NCBI RefSeq assembly: GCF_007990935.1
Contig: NZ_BJXJ01000003.1
Location: 1 to 64,000, forward strand
DNA length: 64,000 bases
Reading direction: 5' to 3'
Source of the DNA: Vibrio sagamiensis NBRC 104589
Lineage (GTDB): Bacteria; Pseudomonadota; Gammaproteobacteria; Enterobacterales; Vibrionaceae
Below the pieces are notes generated by a model. It saw only the letters and a list, made by a program, of their open reading frames with translations, was not told the DNA's origin and did not search any database. Shown one piece after another: positions 9,544 through 19,527 of this stretch. A program made the position numbers and the translations under genes. Within the stretch, counting starts at the first letter, position 1, and each line of letters starts with the position of its first letter.

Positions 9544-11286
9544 GTGGCCGACATGTCTACAGATTTAACCGTCAAGGAAGGTGGCACGGATGGCTCATTA
9601 GTCAGCCACATAGACTCAGATACGCATGGTCAGAATACCGATATTGAAGAACGAAGTACTTCAAAATTTGATATGGCTGTCGGCGATCTTGACCTATTAA
9701 GACAAGTCGTACTTGTTCTTTCAATTTCGATCTGTGTTGCTTTAATTGTGATGCTGTTTTTTTGGGTTAAAGAACCTGAAATGCGCCCATTGGGTGCCTA
9801 TGATACAGAAGAGCTGATTCCTGTCTTAGACTACTTAGACCAACAAAACATTGATTATAAATTAGATGGAAATACAATTTCCGTTGAATCTAGCGAATAT
9901 AACTCTATTAAATTGGCAATGGTACGTGCGGGTGTGAATCAAGCTACTGATGCCGGTGATGACATTTTATTGCAAGATATGGGATTTGGCGTATCTCAGC
10001 GCCTTGAACAAGAACGCTTAAAATTGAGTCGTGAGCGTCAACTTGCAGACGCCATTGAAGAGATGAAGCAAGTACGTAAAGCTCGTATCTTGTTGGCGTT
10101 GCCTAAACGAAGTGTCTTTGTTCGCCACAACCAAGAAGCCTCTGCTTCGGTTTTCTTGACTTTGTCAACAGGTGCCAATTTAAAACAGCAAGAAGTCGAC
10201 TCTATCGTTGACATTGTGGCGAGTGCCGTGCCTGGGATGAAAACCTCGAGGATTACGGTTACTGACCAACATGGAAGGTTACTAAGTTCTGGTTCACAAG
10301 ATCCAGCGTCTGCAGCACGCCGAAAAGAACAAGAAATGGAACGCAGTCAAGAACAGGCTTTGCGTGAAAAAATTGATTCTGTTCTCTTGCCAATCCTTGG
10401 GTATGGAAACTATACAGCGCAAGTTGATATTCAAATGGACTTCAGTGCTATCGAACAAACGCGTAAGAGGTTTGACCCTAATACACCAGCCACACGAAGT
10501 GAATATGCATTAGAAGATTACAACAACGGTAGCATGGTAGCTGGAATACCTGGTGCGTTAAGTAATCAGCCACCGGCCGACGCTTCTATTCCACAAGACG
10601 TCGCTCAGATGAAAGATGGCTCTGTAATGGGGCAGGGCTCTGTGCGTAAAGAATCAACTCGTAATTTTGAACTCGACACTACCATCAGTCATGAACGCAA
10701 ACAAACAGGGATATTAGATCGTCAAACGGTCTCTGTTGCGATCAAAGAACGGCGTAGTGTTAATCCAGAAACGGGGGATGTCACTTATGCACCAATGTCA
10801 GAAGCAGAGATTAATGCCATTCGACAAGTATTGATTGGAACAATTGGCTTTGACGAAAGTCGTGGAGACTTATTAAACGTTTTAAGTGTGAAATTTGCAG
10901 AGCCTGAATTGGATACGCTTGCCGAGCCGCCTATTTGGGAACACCCACAATTTAGTGAGTGGGTTCGCTGGTTTGCGAGTGCGCTGGTTATTATCGTTGT
11001 GGTACTGGTCCTTGTTCGACCAGCACTCAAAAAACTGCTTAACCCAGCGAGTAATGACGATGAAGAAATATATGGCCCAGATGGTTTACCAATCGGTGCG
11101 GATGGTGAAACTAGTCTCATTGGCAGCGACATTGAGAGTGGGGAATTGTTTGAATTTGGCTCCAGTATTGATTTGCCTAACCTACACAAAGATGAAGATG
11201 TACTAAAAGCCGTTAGAGCTTTGGTTGCTAATGAACCTGAGCTTGCTGCACAAGTAGTTAAAAACTGGATGAATGAAAATGGCTAA
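9544..11286 (+). CDS. fliF: Flagellar MS-ring protein FliF
   Basis: FliF builds the MS ring in the inner membrane, the base for the rotor and the export gate. The 580-residue protein has a first transmembrane helix at about residues 57-76, a large periplasmic part with ring-building motifs (ARILLALPKRSVF; ASVFL), and a second transmembrane helix at about 475-495. A cytosolic C-terminal tail that binds FliG follows. The start is GTG at 9544. It overlaps the start of fliG by eight bases, which suggests coupled translation. Confidence 0.96.
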   Translation: MADMSTDLTVKEGGTDGSLVSHIDSDTHGQNTDIEERSTSKFDMAVGDLDLLRQVVLVLSISICVALIVMLFFWVKEPEMRPLGAYDTEELIPVLDYLDQQNIDYKLDGNTISVESSEYNSIKLAMVRAGVNQATDAGDDILLQDMGFGVSQRLEQERLKLSRERQLADAIEEMKQVRKARILLALPKRSVFVRHNQEASASVFLTLSTGANLKQQEVDSIVDIVASAVPGMKTSRITVTDQHGRLLSSGSQDPASAARRKEQEMERSQEQALREKIDSVLLPILGYGNYTAQVDIQMDFSAIEQTRKRFDPNTPATRSEYALEDYNNGSMVAGIPGALSNQPPADASIPQDVAQMKDGSVMGQGSVRKESTRNFELDTTISHERKQTGILDRQTVSVAIKERRSVNPETGDVTYAPMSEAEINAIRQVLIGTIGFDESRGDLLNVLSVKFAEPELDTLAEPPIWEHPQFSEWVRWFASALVIIVVVLVLVRPALKKLLNPASNDDEEIYGPDGLPIGADGETSLIGSDIESGELFEFGSSIDLPNLHKDEDVLKAVRALVANEPELAAQVVKNWMNENG

Positions 11287-12334
11287 TGACATTGTATCAC
11301 AAGAAGAAAATGGTGCAGGTGTGCCAGCAGAGTTTGATGTCTCAACCATGACAGGTGAAGAAAAAGCAGCAATTTTATTGTTGAGCTTAAATGAAAATGA
11401 TGCGGCAGGAATTATTCGCCATTTAGAGCCTAAACAAGTTCAGCGTGTTGGGAGTGCCATGGCTCGGGCAAAGGATTTGAGTCAAAATAAAGTTTCGGCC
11501 GTCCATCGAGCATTTCTAGAAGATATTCAAAAATATACCAATATTGGCATGGGCAGTGAGGACTTTATGCGTAATGCACTTGTTGCCGCTTTGGGTGAAG
11601 ATAAAGCCAATAATTTGGTTGACCAGATTTTATTGGGGACGGGCTCCAAAGGTTTGGATTCGCTTAAGTGGATGGACCCTCGACAGGTTGCATCAATTAT
11701 TGTTAACGAGCACCCTCAGATTCAAACGATTGTATTATCATATTTAGAAGCGGATCAATCGGCAGAAATTCTTTCGCAATTTCCTGAGCGCGTTCGACTG
11801 GATTTGATGATGCGAATTGCCAACTTAGAAGAAGTTCAACCTTCTGCTTTGGCAGAATTAAACGAGATCATGGAAAAGCAGTTTGCTGGTCAAGCAGGTG
11901 CTCAAGCTGCAAAAATTGGTGGCCTAAAAGCAGCAGCCGAAATCATGAATTATATGGACAACAATGTTGAAGGTATTTTGATGGATCAAATTCGCGATCA
12001 GGACGAGGATATGGCAATGCAGATCCAAGACCTGATGTTTGTATTTGAGAATTTAGTCGAAGTCGATGACCAAGGTATTCAAAAATTATTGCGTGATATT
12101 CCACAGGATGTATTGCAAAAAGCACTAAAAGGTGCAGATGAAACATTGCGTGAGAAAGTGTTCAAAAATATGTCTAAGCGTGCTGCCGATATGATGAGAG
12201 ATGATATAGAAGCGATGCCACCTGTACGTGTGGCAGATGTCGAAGCTGCTCAAAAAGAAATTCTTTCGATCGCTCGCCGAATGGCAGACAGTGGAGAGTT
12301 GATGCTGTCTGGTGGTGCTGATGAGTTCTTATAA
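11279..12334 (+). CDS. fliG: Flagellar motor switch protein FliG
   Basis: FliG is the rotor protein that meets the stator and transmits torque. The 351-residue protein has the N-terminal domain that binds FliF (TGEEKAAILLLSLNENDAA), the middle domain with the EHPQ motif (VNEHPQIQTIVLSYL), and the C-terminal torque helix with conserved charged residues (DVLQKALKGADETLREKVFKNM). Two in-frame ATG codons lie at 11273 and 11279. I prefer 11279 because it gives the usual opening MAND. It overlaps the end of fliF. Confidence 0.96.
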   Translation: MANDIVSQEENGAGVPAEFDVSTMTGEEKAAILLLSLNENDAAGIIRHLEPKQVQRVGSAMARAKDLSQNKVSAVHRAFLEDIQKYTNIGMGSEDFMRNALVAALGEDKANNLVDQILLGTGSKGLDSLKWMDPRQVASIIVNEHPQIQTIVLSYLEADQSAEILSQFPERVRLDLMMRIANLEEVQPSALAELNEIMEKQFAGQAGAQAAKIGGLKAAAEIMNYMDNNVEGILMDQIRDQDEDMAMQIQDLMFVFENLVEVDDQGIQKLLRDIPQDVLQKALKGADETLREKVFKNMSKRAADMMRDDIEAMPPVRVADVEAAQKEILSIARRMADSGELMLSGGADEFL

Positions 12335-12443
12335 TTGTTTGAATTTGGCTTCACGACGTAGCTCTGAATCAAGTGTCTTATAGTCACTTGTTATACATAT
12401 AATTTGGACACGAAGTATTTGCTAAAAAGGTAACAGGTTAAGC

Positions 12444-13244
12444 ATGATTGGCAATAGAAAGCGTGGGTTTATTCGTCCTGATGAAGATGATGCGATGATC
12501 GAGCCTCAACGGTGGGGATTACCCGATTATGGGGGGCAAAAAATAAGTCAGGAGAAAGAAACCGCATTTAACTACGATCCAAGCTGGGTTCCAGAAGCCG
12601 AACAACTTGAAGAAGAACAAGTTCTGGAGTTAACTGAAGAGCAAATTGAGCTAATTAAGCAAGGTGCTTACCAAGAAGGCTTGCATCAAGGTCAGGAAGC
12701 TGGCTTTAAACAAGGTTATGACAAAGGCAAAGAAGAAGGTCTTAAAGATGGCCAAAGCGAAGGTTTTGAGGTAGGCAAAGAAGAAGGAGTCCAAGCCGGA
12801 CAAGAAACGATTCAGCAGCAAGTTGAAGCGTTGATTAAATTAGCCGATCAGTTTGCCCAACCTTTAGAACTGATGAATGCACAAGTTGAAAAGCAGTTGG
12901 TGGATATGGTGTTGTGTCTCGCCAAAGAAGTTGTGCATGTTGAAGTTCAAACCAATCCACAAATCATCCTTGATACAGTAAAGCAATCGGTAAACGCACT
13001 GCCTATTTCCGGTCATCCAATCACACTGCATTTGCACCCTGAAGACATTGATATTATCCGCACTGCTTATGGTGAAAGTGAACTTGAGAGTCGCAGTTGG
13101 TCTTTAGTTTCAGAGCCTTCACTTAATCGAGGTGATGTTCAGATTGAAGCGGGGGAATCCAGTGTTATTTATCGCATTGAAGATCGTATTAAAAGTGTGC
13201 TAAACAGCTTTTGTGAAGCTAACCGCCATCAAAGTAATGAGTAA
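12444..13244 (+). CDS. fliH: Flagellar assembly protein FliH
   Basis: FliH is the stator-like regulator of the export ATPase FliI and links it to FliN and FlhA. The 266-residue protein has an acidic N-terminus, a glycine repeat with glycine at every fourth residue from 79 to 119 (eleven in a row), and a C-terminal domain that binds FliI and resembles the V-type ATPase E subunit (PSLNRGDVQIEAGESSVIY). Repeats of this kind are known in FliH and are thought to form tightly packed helices. fliI follows three bases later. Confidence 0.95.
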   Translation: MIGNRKRGFIRPDEDDAMIEPQRWGLPDYGGQKISQEKETAFNYDPSWVPEAEQLEEEQVLELTEEQIELIKQGAYQEGLHQGQEAGFKQGYDKGKEEGLKDGQSEGFEVGKEEGVQAGQETIQQQVEALIKLADQFAQPLELMNAQVEKQLVDMVLCLAKEVVHVEVQTNPQIILDTVKQSVNALPISGHPITLHLHPEDIDIIRTAYGESELESRSWSLVSEPSLNRGDVQIEAGESSVIYRIEDRIKSVLNSFCEANRHQSNE

Positions 13245-13247
13245 CTC

Positions 13248-14567
13248 ATGATCGCGTTGGCTGAGCGACTAAAAAACTATAAAGTTGAAGGATTGACGGT
13301 TCGTCCTGTTGCTTCTGGCAAATTGGTGCGTGTTATTGGTTTAACGTTAGAAGCGACGGGGTGTCGAGCTCCTATTGGCAGCTTGTGCTTAGTCGAGACG
13401 ATGTCTGGACAGGTGGAAGCGGAAGTGGTCGGCTTTTCTGGCGAGAATCTGTTTCTTATGCCAAGTGAGCAAATTACGGGCATTTTGCCCGGGGCGAAAG
13501 TGACACCATTAACCAGTGATGTGGGGCTTCCTGTTGGTATGGAGTTACTCGGTCGTGTTATTGATGGTGTGGGCAAACCGCTGGACGGCTTGGGTCCCAT
13601 TTACACGGACCACCGTGCTTCATTTAACGCTATGCCTATCAATCCGCTGGCTCGTAAACCTATCTCTGAACCATTGGATGTTGGCCTGAAATCGATTAAC
13701 GGTTTATTGACGGTCGGCAAAGGTCAGCGGATTGGCCTGTTTGCTGGATCTGGGGTGGGTAAATCAGTGACGCTTGGCATGATGACGCGAGGAACGACAG
13801 CTCAAGTCGTTGTCGTTGGGCTTATTGGTGAGCGTGGTCGAGAAGTCAAAGAGTTTATTGAAGAGATCTTAGAGGAAGAAGGACGTCGCCGTTCGGTTGT
13901 CGTTGCTGCGCCGGCAGATGCTTCCCCATTAATGCGTTTAAAAGGGTGTCAGACTGCTCTTACTGTGGCAGAGTACTTTCGTGATCAAGGTTTAGATGTT
14001 CTGTTGCTGATGGATTCGTTGACTCGTTTCGCCCAAGCTCAGCGCGAAATTGCTTTATCAGTGGGTGAACCTCCTGCAACAAAAGGTTATCCACCCTCGG
14101 TGTTTGCTAAGCTACCGGCACTTGTTGAACGGGCGGGTAATGGTAGTGCCGAGCAGGGTTCGATTACGGCTTTTTTTACGGTTTTGACCGAAGGAGATGA
14201 TTTGCAGGACCCCATTGCTGATGCTTCTCGTGCGATTCTTGATGGGCACATTGTATTATCTCGTGAAATGGCTGACGCGGGTCACTATCCTGCCATTGAT
14301 GTAGAAAAGTCTATCAGTCGAGTGATGCCAAAAATTACCACTGAAGAGCACGTTCTTATGTCAAAAGCGGTACGTCAAGTGTTGTCGATCTGTCGTAAAA
14401 ATCAAGATTTGGTCTCTATTGGAGCTTATAAACCGGGAACTGACCCTGCCATTGATGGTGCTTTTACTCTTAAGCCTAAATTGGATGAATTTTTACAGCA
14501 ACAGATGAAAGAATCTGTCCCCTATGACATGTGCGTTAATATGCTTAAAAGCATTCTAAGTGGTTAG
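13248..14567 (+). CDS. fliI: Flagellar export ATPase FliI
   Basis: FliI is the ATPase of the flagellar type III export apparatus and resembles the F1 ATPase beta subunit. The 439-residue protein has a Walker A loop GSGVGKSV at about residues 170-177, the Walker B segment [20 protein letters not shown], and the type III signature [19 protein letters not shown]. The length is typical. It lies between its regulator fliH and fliJ, the central stalk. Confidence 0.97.
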   Translation: MIALAERLKNYKVEGLTVRPVASGKLVRVIGLTLEATGCRAPIGSLCLVETMSGQVEAEVVGFSGENLFLMPSEQITGILPGAKVTPLTSDVGLPVGMELLGRVIDGVGKPLDGLGPIYTDHRASFNAMPINPLARKPISEPLDVGLKSINGLLTVGKGQRIGLFAGSGVGKSVTLGMMTRGTTAQVVVVGLIGERGREVKEFIEEILEEEGRRRSVVVAAPADASPLMRLKGCQTALTVAEYFRDQGLDVLLLMDSLTRFAQAQREIALSVGEPPATKGYPPSVFAKLPALVERAGNGSAEQGSITAFFTVLTEGDDLQDPIADASRAILDGHIVLSREMADAGHYPAIDVEKSISRVMPKITTEEHVLMSKAVRQVLSICRKNQDLVSIGAYKPGTDPAIDGAFTLKPKLDEFLQQQMKESVPYDMCVNMLKSILSG

Positions 14568-14579
14568 TCGAGCTGAATT

Positions 14580-15020
14580 ATGAACAATACTATGGGGTTT
14601 TTACTCGAACAGTCTAAAGAGAAAGAAGCCCAAGCATTATTATCTTTAAACAAAGCTCAATCTGAACTTGATGGTTACTATCTTCAAGTACAACAAATTG
14701 AACAGTACCGCTTGGATTATTGTCAGCAATTGGTTGATCGAGGCAAAGAGGGACTTACTGCAAGCCAATACTGTCATTTAAACCGATTCCTGACGCAATT
14801 AGACGAGACATTATCAAAACAAAAAGAAGCAGAGCAGCATTTCAAAGAGAAGGTTGTTAACTGTCAGGAGTATTGGCTTAATATGCGTAAAGAACGTAAA
14901 TCCTACGAGTGGATGGTTGAAAAGCATATTCAAAAAGAGCAAATAGAACAAGCGAGAATCGAACAGAAACAGATGGATGAATTTTCCACTCTTCTTTATA
15001 GCCGGAAACCTCGTGCTTAA
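14580..15020 (+). CDS. fliJ: Flagellar export protein FliJ
   Basis: FliJ is the coiled-coil stalk of the export ATPase and resembles the F1 gamma subunit. The 146-residue protein is almost wholly charged helix with heptad-like repeats and is rich in Glu, Gln and Lys. Sequence conservation in this family is low, so the call rests on coiled-coil character, size and position right after fliI. It is the last gene of the fliEFGHIJ run. An intergenic repeat begins six bases after its stop codon. Confidence 0.92.
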   Translation: MNNTMGFLLEQSKEKEAQALLSLNKAQSELDGYYLQVQQIEQYRLDYCQQLVDRGKEGLTASQYCHLNRFLTQLDETLSKQKEAEQHFKEKVVNCQEYWLNMRKERKSYEWMVEKHIQKEQIEQARIEQKQMDEFSTLLYSRKPRA

Positions 15021-15025
15021 TGGTA

Positions 15026-15078
15026 TATACCCAAGTGACCTCAAGATGCTTGATTCAGAGTGAGACCACTTAGGGATA
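15026..15078. repeat. Intergenic palindromic repeat, copy A (degenerate right arm)
   Basis: The left arm TATACCCAAGTGACCTCAAG is the clearest version of a repeat found at six intergenic sites in the window. The right arm ends in GGGATA, with mismatches to the complement of the left arm. It lies between fliJ and fliK. Confidence 0.7.
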
Positions 15079-15143
15079 CACCTTGAAACTACAGAGATCA
15101 CTTAATTTGCATTGATTGCACTATTGGCTGGCTTTTATTAAGT

Positions 15144-15159
15144 TGGCGTGATTATTGCT
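15144..15159 (+). promoter_or_regulatory. Sigma-54 promoter before fliK
   Basis: TGGCGT-N5-TTGCT has the invariant GG and GC at the right spacing and only one weak position in the upstream element. It lies about 140 bases before fliK and suggests that the block fliK to flhB has its own FlrA- or FlrC-controlled promoter. Confidence 0.8.
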
Positions 15160-15300
15160 TTGAATCTACTCAGTTCTTTGCAAGAAAAGTGACTTATGCT
15201 GAGTCTTATGTTGTCTCTTACTCTTTGAGTTTATATAACCTTTGACCTTAAACGTTATCTTAACGAAACGAGTTGTACGCCTGATAACAAGAGTTTTTAT

Positions 15301-17055
15301 ATGAATGTGAATATGTCGAATGCGTCTGCTACCACGAAAACATCAGGGTCTGATACTGTAGCTAAAACTGTCTCTGAACCTACAGAAAAAAAAGGCTTTT
15401 TTGAGACTTTAGCTGGTGTGTTTAGTGGTTCGCAAGAAACAGAAAAAGTCCGAGCACATTCAAAGCCGAGCTCTCAGCGTCCAGAATCGGTTAAGTCAGT
15501 TAAAGGGGATGAAACTTTACACGCTGTAGATGAGCCGTCGGCTGAAAAGTCTATCACTTCAGAGGATAGCGATGAACTCGTAGCGGGCAAGAATACGAAT
15601 GTGGCACTTAGCCAAGACGAGTTCGCCGCCACGGATCTAGAGGGTTCGGATACAGAACTTTTACCCTCCAGCTTGAGTTCAGCAAAAAGTGTGATGGGTG
15701 AAGGGAAGCAGTTGCTTGGTCAATTACAACAAGCTTCACAGACACTACAAAACAATAAGCCTGTTATGAATGGCGGCAAGGCATTGCCTCTTGATCAAGA
15801 CATGCCGGTAATGGATGGTGAAGCAAATCTAGATACACTTAAAAAAGAAGAGCTCGATGATGACGGTTTGGCGGAACATCTAAGTATTGATGACTATGTC
15901 ACACAGTCACCACTTCCTATTGATTGGCATTCACCATTTGCTGCGAATAAAACATCCGAACTGGCTGTGGATGAACTGTCCGAAGGCCATGCTTCAAAAT
16001 CAGAGCAGGGTAATGTAGGTAAAGCCCTTTCCTTACCAAGTGCCACTACATTAAAGATGTTAGAAACAATTGATGCCAAACTAGGACAAGGCCAGCCTTT
16101 ATCTGATCAAGAACAAGCAGTATTAGAGTCTATCAATAAGGGTGAGCTCTCCATTGATGTTTCTGAACAAAACTTGTCCCAATTGAGTGTATTACCAAAT
16201 GAGACCAAATTAGCTCTGAATGATGGGTTAACTCGTCATGCTTCATCGGTTGCTGTTTCAGGATCCTCTTCAAACATTACCGGAAATAATGAATGGCAAA
16301 CGTCTGCAAATCAGACGGCTCCAGTCGCAACCGTGCAGACCCAAGCAGATAAATCTGCGATGATGCCTTTGCCAGATTCGGTTTCATTCCCAGCGAATGC
16401 TCAATCTCTAGAAGGGCTTAAATTATCGACCGATATAATGAGTAAAAAGTTAACCGCAGATGGCTTGACGGCGAGTGGACTACAATCTTTATCAGAGGCC
16501 GCAGAGAAACCGGACTCTCAGTCTAATCTTGCTGGGCAGATCCAGTCGCTTGTGAATCAACAAACTGGCTTAACATCGCCAGCAGTCAAAATAGATGCAG
16601 CAGGGCAAGTCCAATCACCACTCCTGATGACGAAAGAGATGGCTGAAGATCAGGTCTCTGAAAAAATTCAAATGATGATGTCGAAAAACCTCAAAAACCT
16701 CGACATCAGATTGGATCCGCCTGAATTAGGCCGAATGCAAATCCGTATGGCAATGAATAATGATTTAGCTAATGTACATTTTACGGTATCCAATCCACAG
16801 GCGAGAGAATTGATTGAACAAACATTACCTCGTTTGAGGGAGATGTTTGCTCAGCAAGGCATGCAGCTTGCAGATTCTTCGGTCGAGCAGCAAAGCAGTG
16901 GCCAGCAACAGAACGGCTATACTCAGGCAGATCCTCAACAGGCAGGTGCTCAAGAGCGGCGCTTTTCTGGCCAGACGGATGAAAACTTTGAGGCCGAAGT
17001 CAATCTGGATTTGAATGTACCTTCAAACCATGATGGAATTAGTTTTTATGCGTAA
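15301..17055 (+). CDS. fliK: Flagellar hook-length control protein FliK
   Basis: FliK is the secreted ruler that sets hook length and then switches FlhB to filament export. The 584-residue protein has a long, low-complexity, Ser/Gln/Thr-rich N-terminal region as usual for rulers, and the conserved C-terminal domain at about residues 450-535 (KNLKNLDIRLDPPELGRMQI, then NPQARELIEQTLPRLREMF). A Gln-rich tail follows. It opens the second export run behind a sigma-54 match. Confidence 0.94.
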   Translation: MNVNMSNASATTKTSGSDTVAKTVSEPTEKKGFFETLAGVFSGSQETEKVRAHSKPSSQRPESVKSVKGDETLHAVDEPSAEKSITSEDSDELVAGKNTNVALSQDEFAATDLEGSDTELLPSSLSSAKSVMGEGKQLLGQLQQASQTLQNNKPVMNGGKALPLDQDMPVMDGEANLDTLKKEELDDDGLAEHLSIDDYVTQSPLPIDWHSPFAANKTSELAVDELSEGHASKSEQGNVGKALSLPSATTLKMLETIDAKLGQGQPLSDQEQAVLESINKGELSIDVSEQNLSQLSVLPNETKLALNDGLTRHASSVAVSGSSSNITGNNEWQTSANQTAPVATVQTQADKSAMMPLPDSVSFPANAQSLEGLKLSTDIMSKKLTADGLTASGLQSLSEAAEKPDSQSNLAGQIQSLVNQQTGLTSPAVKIDAAGQVQSPLLMTKEMAEDQVSEKIQMMMSKNLKNLDIRLDPPELGRMQIRMAMNNDLANVHFTVSNPQARELIEQTLPRLREMFAQQGMQLADSSVEQQSSGQQQNGYTQADPQQAGAQERRFSGQTDENFEAEVNLDLNVPSNHDGISFYA

Positions 17056-17094
17056 CAATACGATCCACAAATAAAGAATAACAAAGAGATATTC

Positions 17095-17583
17095 ATGGCA
17101 GAGCAGCAAGAAGCAGGCGCTTCAAAAAGAAAATTATTTATCATATTAGCTGTAGTAGTAACCTTGCTCATCGGAGGTGGTACTGCGGCTTTTTTCTGGA
17201 TGGGTGCCGATGATGCATCAAAATCAGACTCTGTACAGCCAGATCATGCGGATATGGTGGAAGAACCTATAGCTTATGTGAACCTTGCTCAACCGTTTAT
17301 TTTCAATGCTAAAGGTGATAAACGTGATAGGCTAGTTCAAATTCATGCACAATTGATGGTTCGTGGAAGCGAGAATGAGCAGTTAGCCAGGTATCATTCA
17401 CCATTGATTGAGAGTGCCCTGTTATCAACGTTTGCTTCGGCAACTGTCGAGCATCTTCGCTCTCCAACTGGGCGAGTTGAGTTGCGCGACCGCGCCTCTG
17501 AAGACATCAAAGCTGCATTAAAGAAAGCGGTGGGCAAACCAGTAATTGAAAAAGTACTTTTTACAGACTTTGTAATCCAATAG
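17095..17583 (+). CDS. fliL: Flagellar basal body-associated protein FliL
   Basis: FliL surrounds the stator units and stabilises them under load. The 162-residue protein has a short cytosolic start, one transmembrane helix at about residues 15-36 (LFIILAVVVTLLIGGGTAAFF) and a periplasmic domain with the stomatin-like fold (YVNLAQPFIFN; SPLIESALLSTF). It ends eight bases before fliM. Size and topology fit the family. Confidence 0.95.
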   Translation: MAEQQEAGASKRKLFIILAVVVTLLIGGGTAAFFWMGADDASKSDSVQPDHADMVEEPIAYVNLAQPFIFNAKGDKRDRLVQIHAQLMVRGSENEQLARYHSPLIESALLSTFASATVEHLRSPTGRVELRDRASEDIKAALKKAVGKPVIEKVLFTDFVIQ

Positions 17584-17590
17584 GTAATAT

Positions 17591-18637
17591 GTGACTGATT
17601 TACTTAGCCAAGATGAAATAGATGCACTTCTACATGGTGTTGACGATGTTGATGACATTGACGAGATCAGTGATGGGCAAAAAGAAGGCGCAATAAACTT
17701 CGATTTCTCTTCTCAAGACAGAATAGTTCGAGGCCGGATGCCGACTCTTGAACTGATTAATGAACGCTTTGCTCGTCATATGCGCATTAGCCTATTTAAT
17801 ATGTTGCGTAAAACAGCTGAAGTTTCAATCAATGGTGTTCAAATGATGAAGTTTGGCGAGTATCAAAATACGCTCTATGTGCCTACTAGCCTCAACATGG
17901 TACGTTTTCGTCCATTAAAAGGTACGGCATTAATTACCATGGAGGCGCGTTTGGTATTCATCTTGGTTGAAAATTTCTTTGGTGGAGATGGTCGCTTTCA
18001 TGCCAAAATTGAAGGGCGTGAATTTACTCCAACAGAACGTCGGATTATCCAACTACTACTTAAAACAGTCTTTGAAGATTATAAAGAAGCTTGGTCTCCC
18101 GTCATGGGAGTTGAATTTGAATACTTAGACTCAGAAGTTAACCCGAGCATGGCAAATATAGTCAGTCCCACTGAAGTAATCGTGGTTAGCTCATTTCATA
18201 TTGAAGTCGATGGAGGTGGCGGCGATTTCCATGTCGTGATGCCTTATTCGATGGTCGAACCGATTCGTGAATTGCTCGATGCGGGTGTTCAGTCGGATAA
18301 AATGGAGACCGATGTTCGTTGGAGCTCTGCCCTACGAGTTGAAATTATGGATTGTCCAGTCAACTTTCGCGTTAACCTACTGGAGAAAGAGATTTCTTTA
18401 CGTGATTTGATGGAACTGCAACCCGGAGATGTCATTCCGATTGATATGCCAGAGCATGCCACTATGTTTATTGAAGATTTACCGACATACCGTGTAAAAA
18501 TGGGGCGCTCTGAAGATAAAATGGCCGTACAAATTTCTCAAGAGATTGAGCGCCCACACATAGTGAAAACCGATTTGGCATTTTTAAGCAAAGACATTAT
18601 TTCTGAGCTTGATAATGATGATGAACTTAATGATTAA
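17591..18637 (+). CDS. fliM: Flagellar motor switch protein FliM
   Basis: FliM is the switch protein that binds phosphorylated CheY and changes rotation direction. The 348-residue protein starts with the CheY-binding peptide DLLSQDEIDALLHG (residues 3-16). The middle domain follows (RIVRGRMPTLELINERFARH) and then the C-terminal SpoA-type domain (FRVNLLEKEISLRDLMELQPGD). The start is GTG at 17591. The N-terminal peptide closely resembles the CheZ C-terminus and three segments of CheA encoded downstream. Confidence 0.97.
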   Translation: MTDLLSQDEIDALLHGVDDVDDIDEISDGQKEGAINFDFSSQDRIVRGRMPTLELINERFARHMRISLFNMLRKTAEVSINGVQMMKFGEYQNTLYVPTSLNMVRFRPLKGTALITMEARLVFILVENFFGGDGRFHAKIEGREFTPTERRIIQLLLKTVFEDYKEAWSPVMGVEFEYLDSEVNPSMANIVSPTEVIVVSSFHIEVDGGGGDFHVVMPYSMVEPIRELLDAGVQSDKMETDVRWSSALRVEIMDCPVNFRVNLLEKEISLRDLMELQPGDVIPIDMPEHATMFIEDLPTYRVKMGRSEDKMAVQISQEIERPHIVKTDLAFLSKDIISELDNDDELND

Positions 18638-18690
18638 TCAACACTTACGGCCAGATTAGAGTGCTGTAAGATTTTATGCAGGATGAAAAA

Positions 18691-19107
18691 ATGACATCTA
18701 GTGATGATCAAAAGCTAGCAGATGAATGGGCTGCTGCACTCAGTGAAGACTCAGCAGCACCTTCAATGGATGTAGATGAAGTATTAGCTGCACCATTAGA
18801 GGAACTAAACGATACTTCTGAGTCAAGTCCTATTACCGATGATGAACGCCGTAAATTGGACACTATTATGGATATTCCTGTCACCATCTCAATGGAAGTC
18901 GGGCGTTCGCAAATCAGTATTCGTAACTTATTACAACTTAACCAGGGTTCAGTAGTTGAACTCGACCGCTTAGCAGGTGAATCATTGGATGTTTTGGTGA
19001 ATGGCACGTTGATCGCTCATGGCGAAGTGGTGGTCGTAAATGATAAATTTGGTATCCGCCTTACGGACGTGATTAGCCAAACAGAACGGATTAAAAAGTT
19101 ACGCTAA
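18691..19107 (+). CDS. fliN: Flagellar motor switch protein FliN
   Basis: FliN forms the lower C-ring and helps dock the export ATPase through FliH. The 138-residue protein has an acidic N-terminal arm and the SpoA domain (MDIPVTISMEVGRSQISIRN, then LLQLNQGSVVELDRLAGE and VVNDKFGIRLTDVI). I prefer the ATG at 18691 because CAGGATGA just upstream is a plausible ribosome binding site. The ATG at 18676 has none. fliO begins on the next base after the stop. Confidence 0.95.
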   Translation: MTSSDDQKLADEWAAALSEDSAAPSMDVDEVLAAPLEELNDTSESSPITDDERRKLDTIMDIPVTISMEVGRSQISIRNLLQLNQGSVVELDRLAGESLDVLVNGTLIAHGEVVVVNDKFGIRLTDVISQTERIKKLR

Positions 19108-19527
19108 ATGGATAACTCAGTAAATAACTCTTACAAGAAGGGAATGTATTGGCTAGCATTGGCTGGCACTCTATCTTCACCTTGTGCAATGGCAACCGGT
19201 GCCGATAGTTTGGACTTAGCGACTACATTTGGTTCTCTTGTGCTCGTCATTGGTATTATTTTATTTCTTGCATGGCTGCTTAAGCGGATGAAAGTTCCTG
19301 CCTTAGGTCAACAAAAAGGATTACGTATCGTTACTCAACTCCCCGTCGGTACTAAAGAGCGAATTGCTGTAGTCCAAGTTGGTGAAGAGCAGTTTTTAAT
19401 TGGTATTACCAGCCAATCAATTCAAAATTTAGCTAAACTAGAATCACCACTCAAAGAAGAAGCATCTGAAACTGCGACTTTTGCCAGTCAATTTAGCCAG
19501 CTCATAAAAAAACATGACAAAGGATAA
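19108..19527 (+). CDS. fliO: Flagellar export gate assembly protein FliO
   Basis: FliO helps assemble the FliP ring of the export gate. The 139-residue protein has an N-terminal signal-like hydrophobic stretch (about 13-31), a transmembrane helix at about 39-55 ([17 protein letters not shown]) and a small cytosolic domain ([20 protein letters not shown]). It overlaps fliP by 14 bases. Sequence conservation in the family is low, but position and topology agree. Confidence 0.92.
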   Translation: MDNSVNNSYKKGMYWLALAGTLSSPCAMATGADSLDLATTFGSLVLVIGIILFLAWLLKRMKVPALGQQKGLRIVTQLPVGTKERIAVVQVGEEQFLIGITSQSIQNLAKLESPLKEEASETATFASQFSQLIKKHDKG

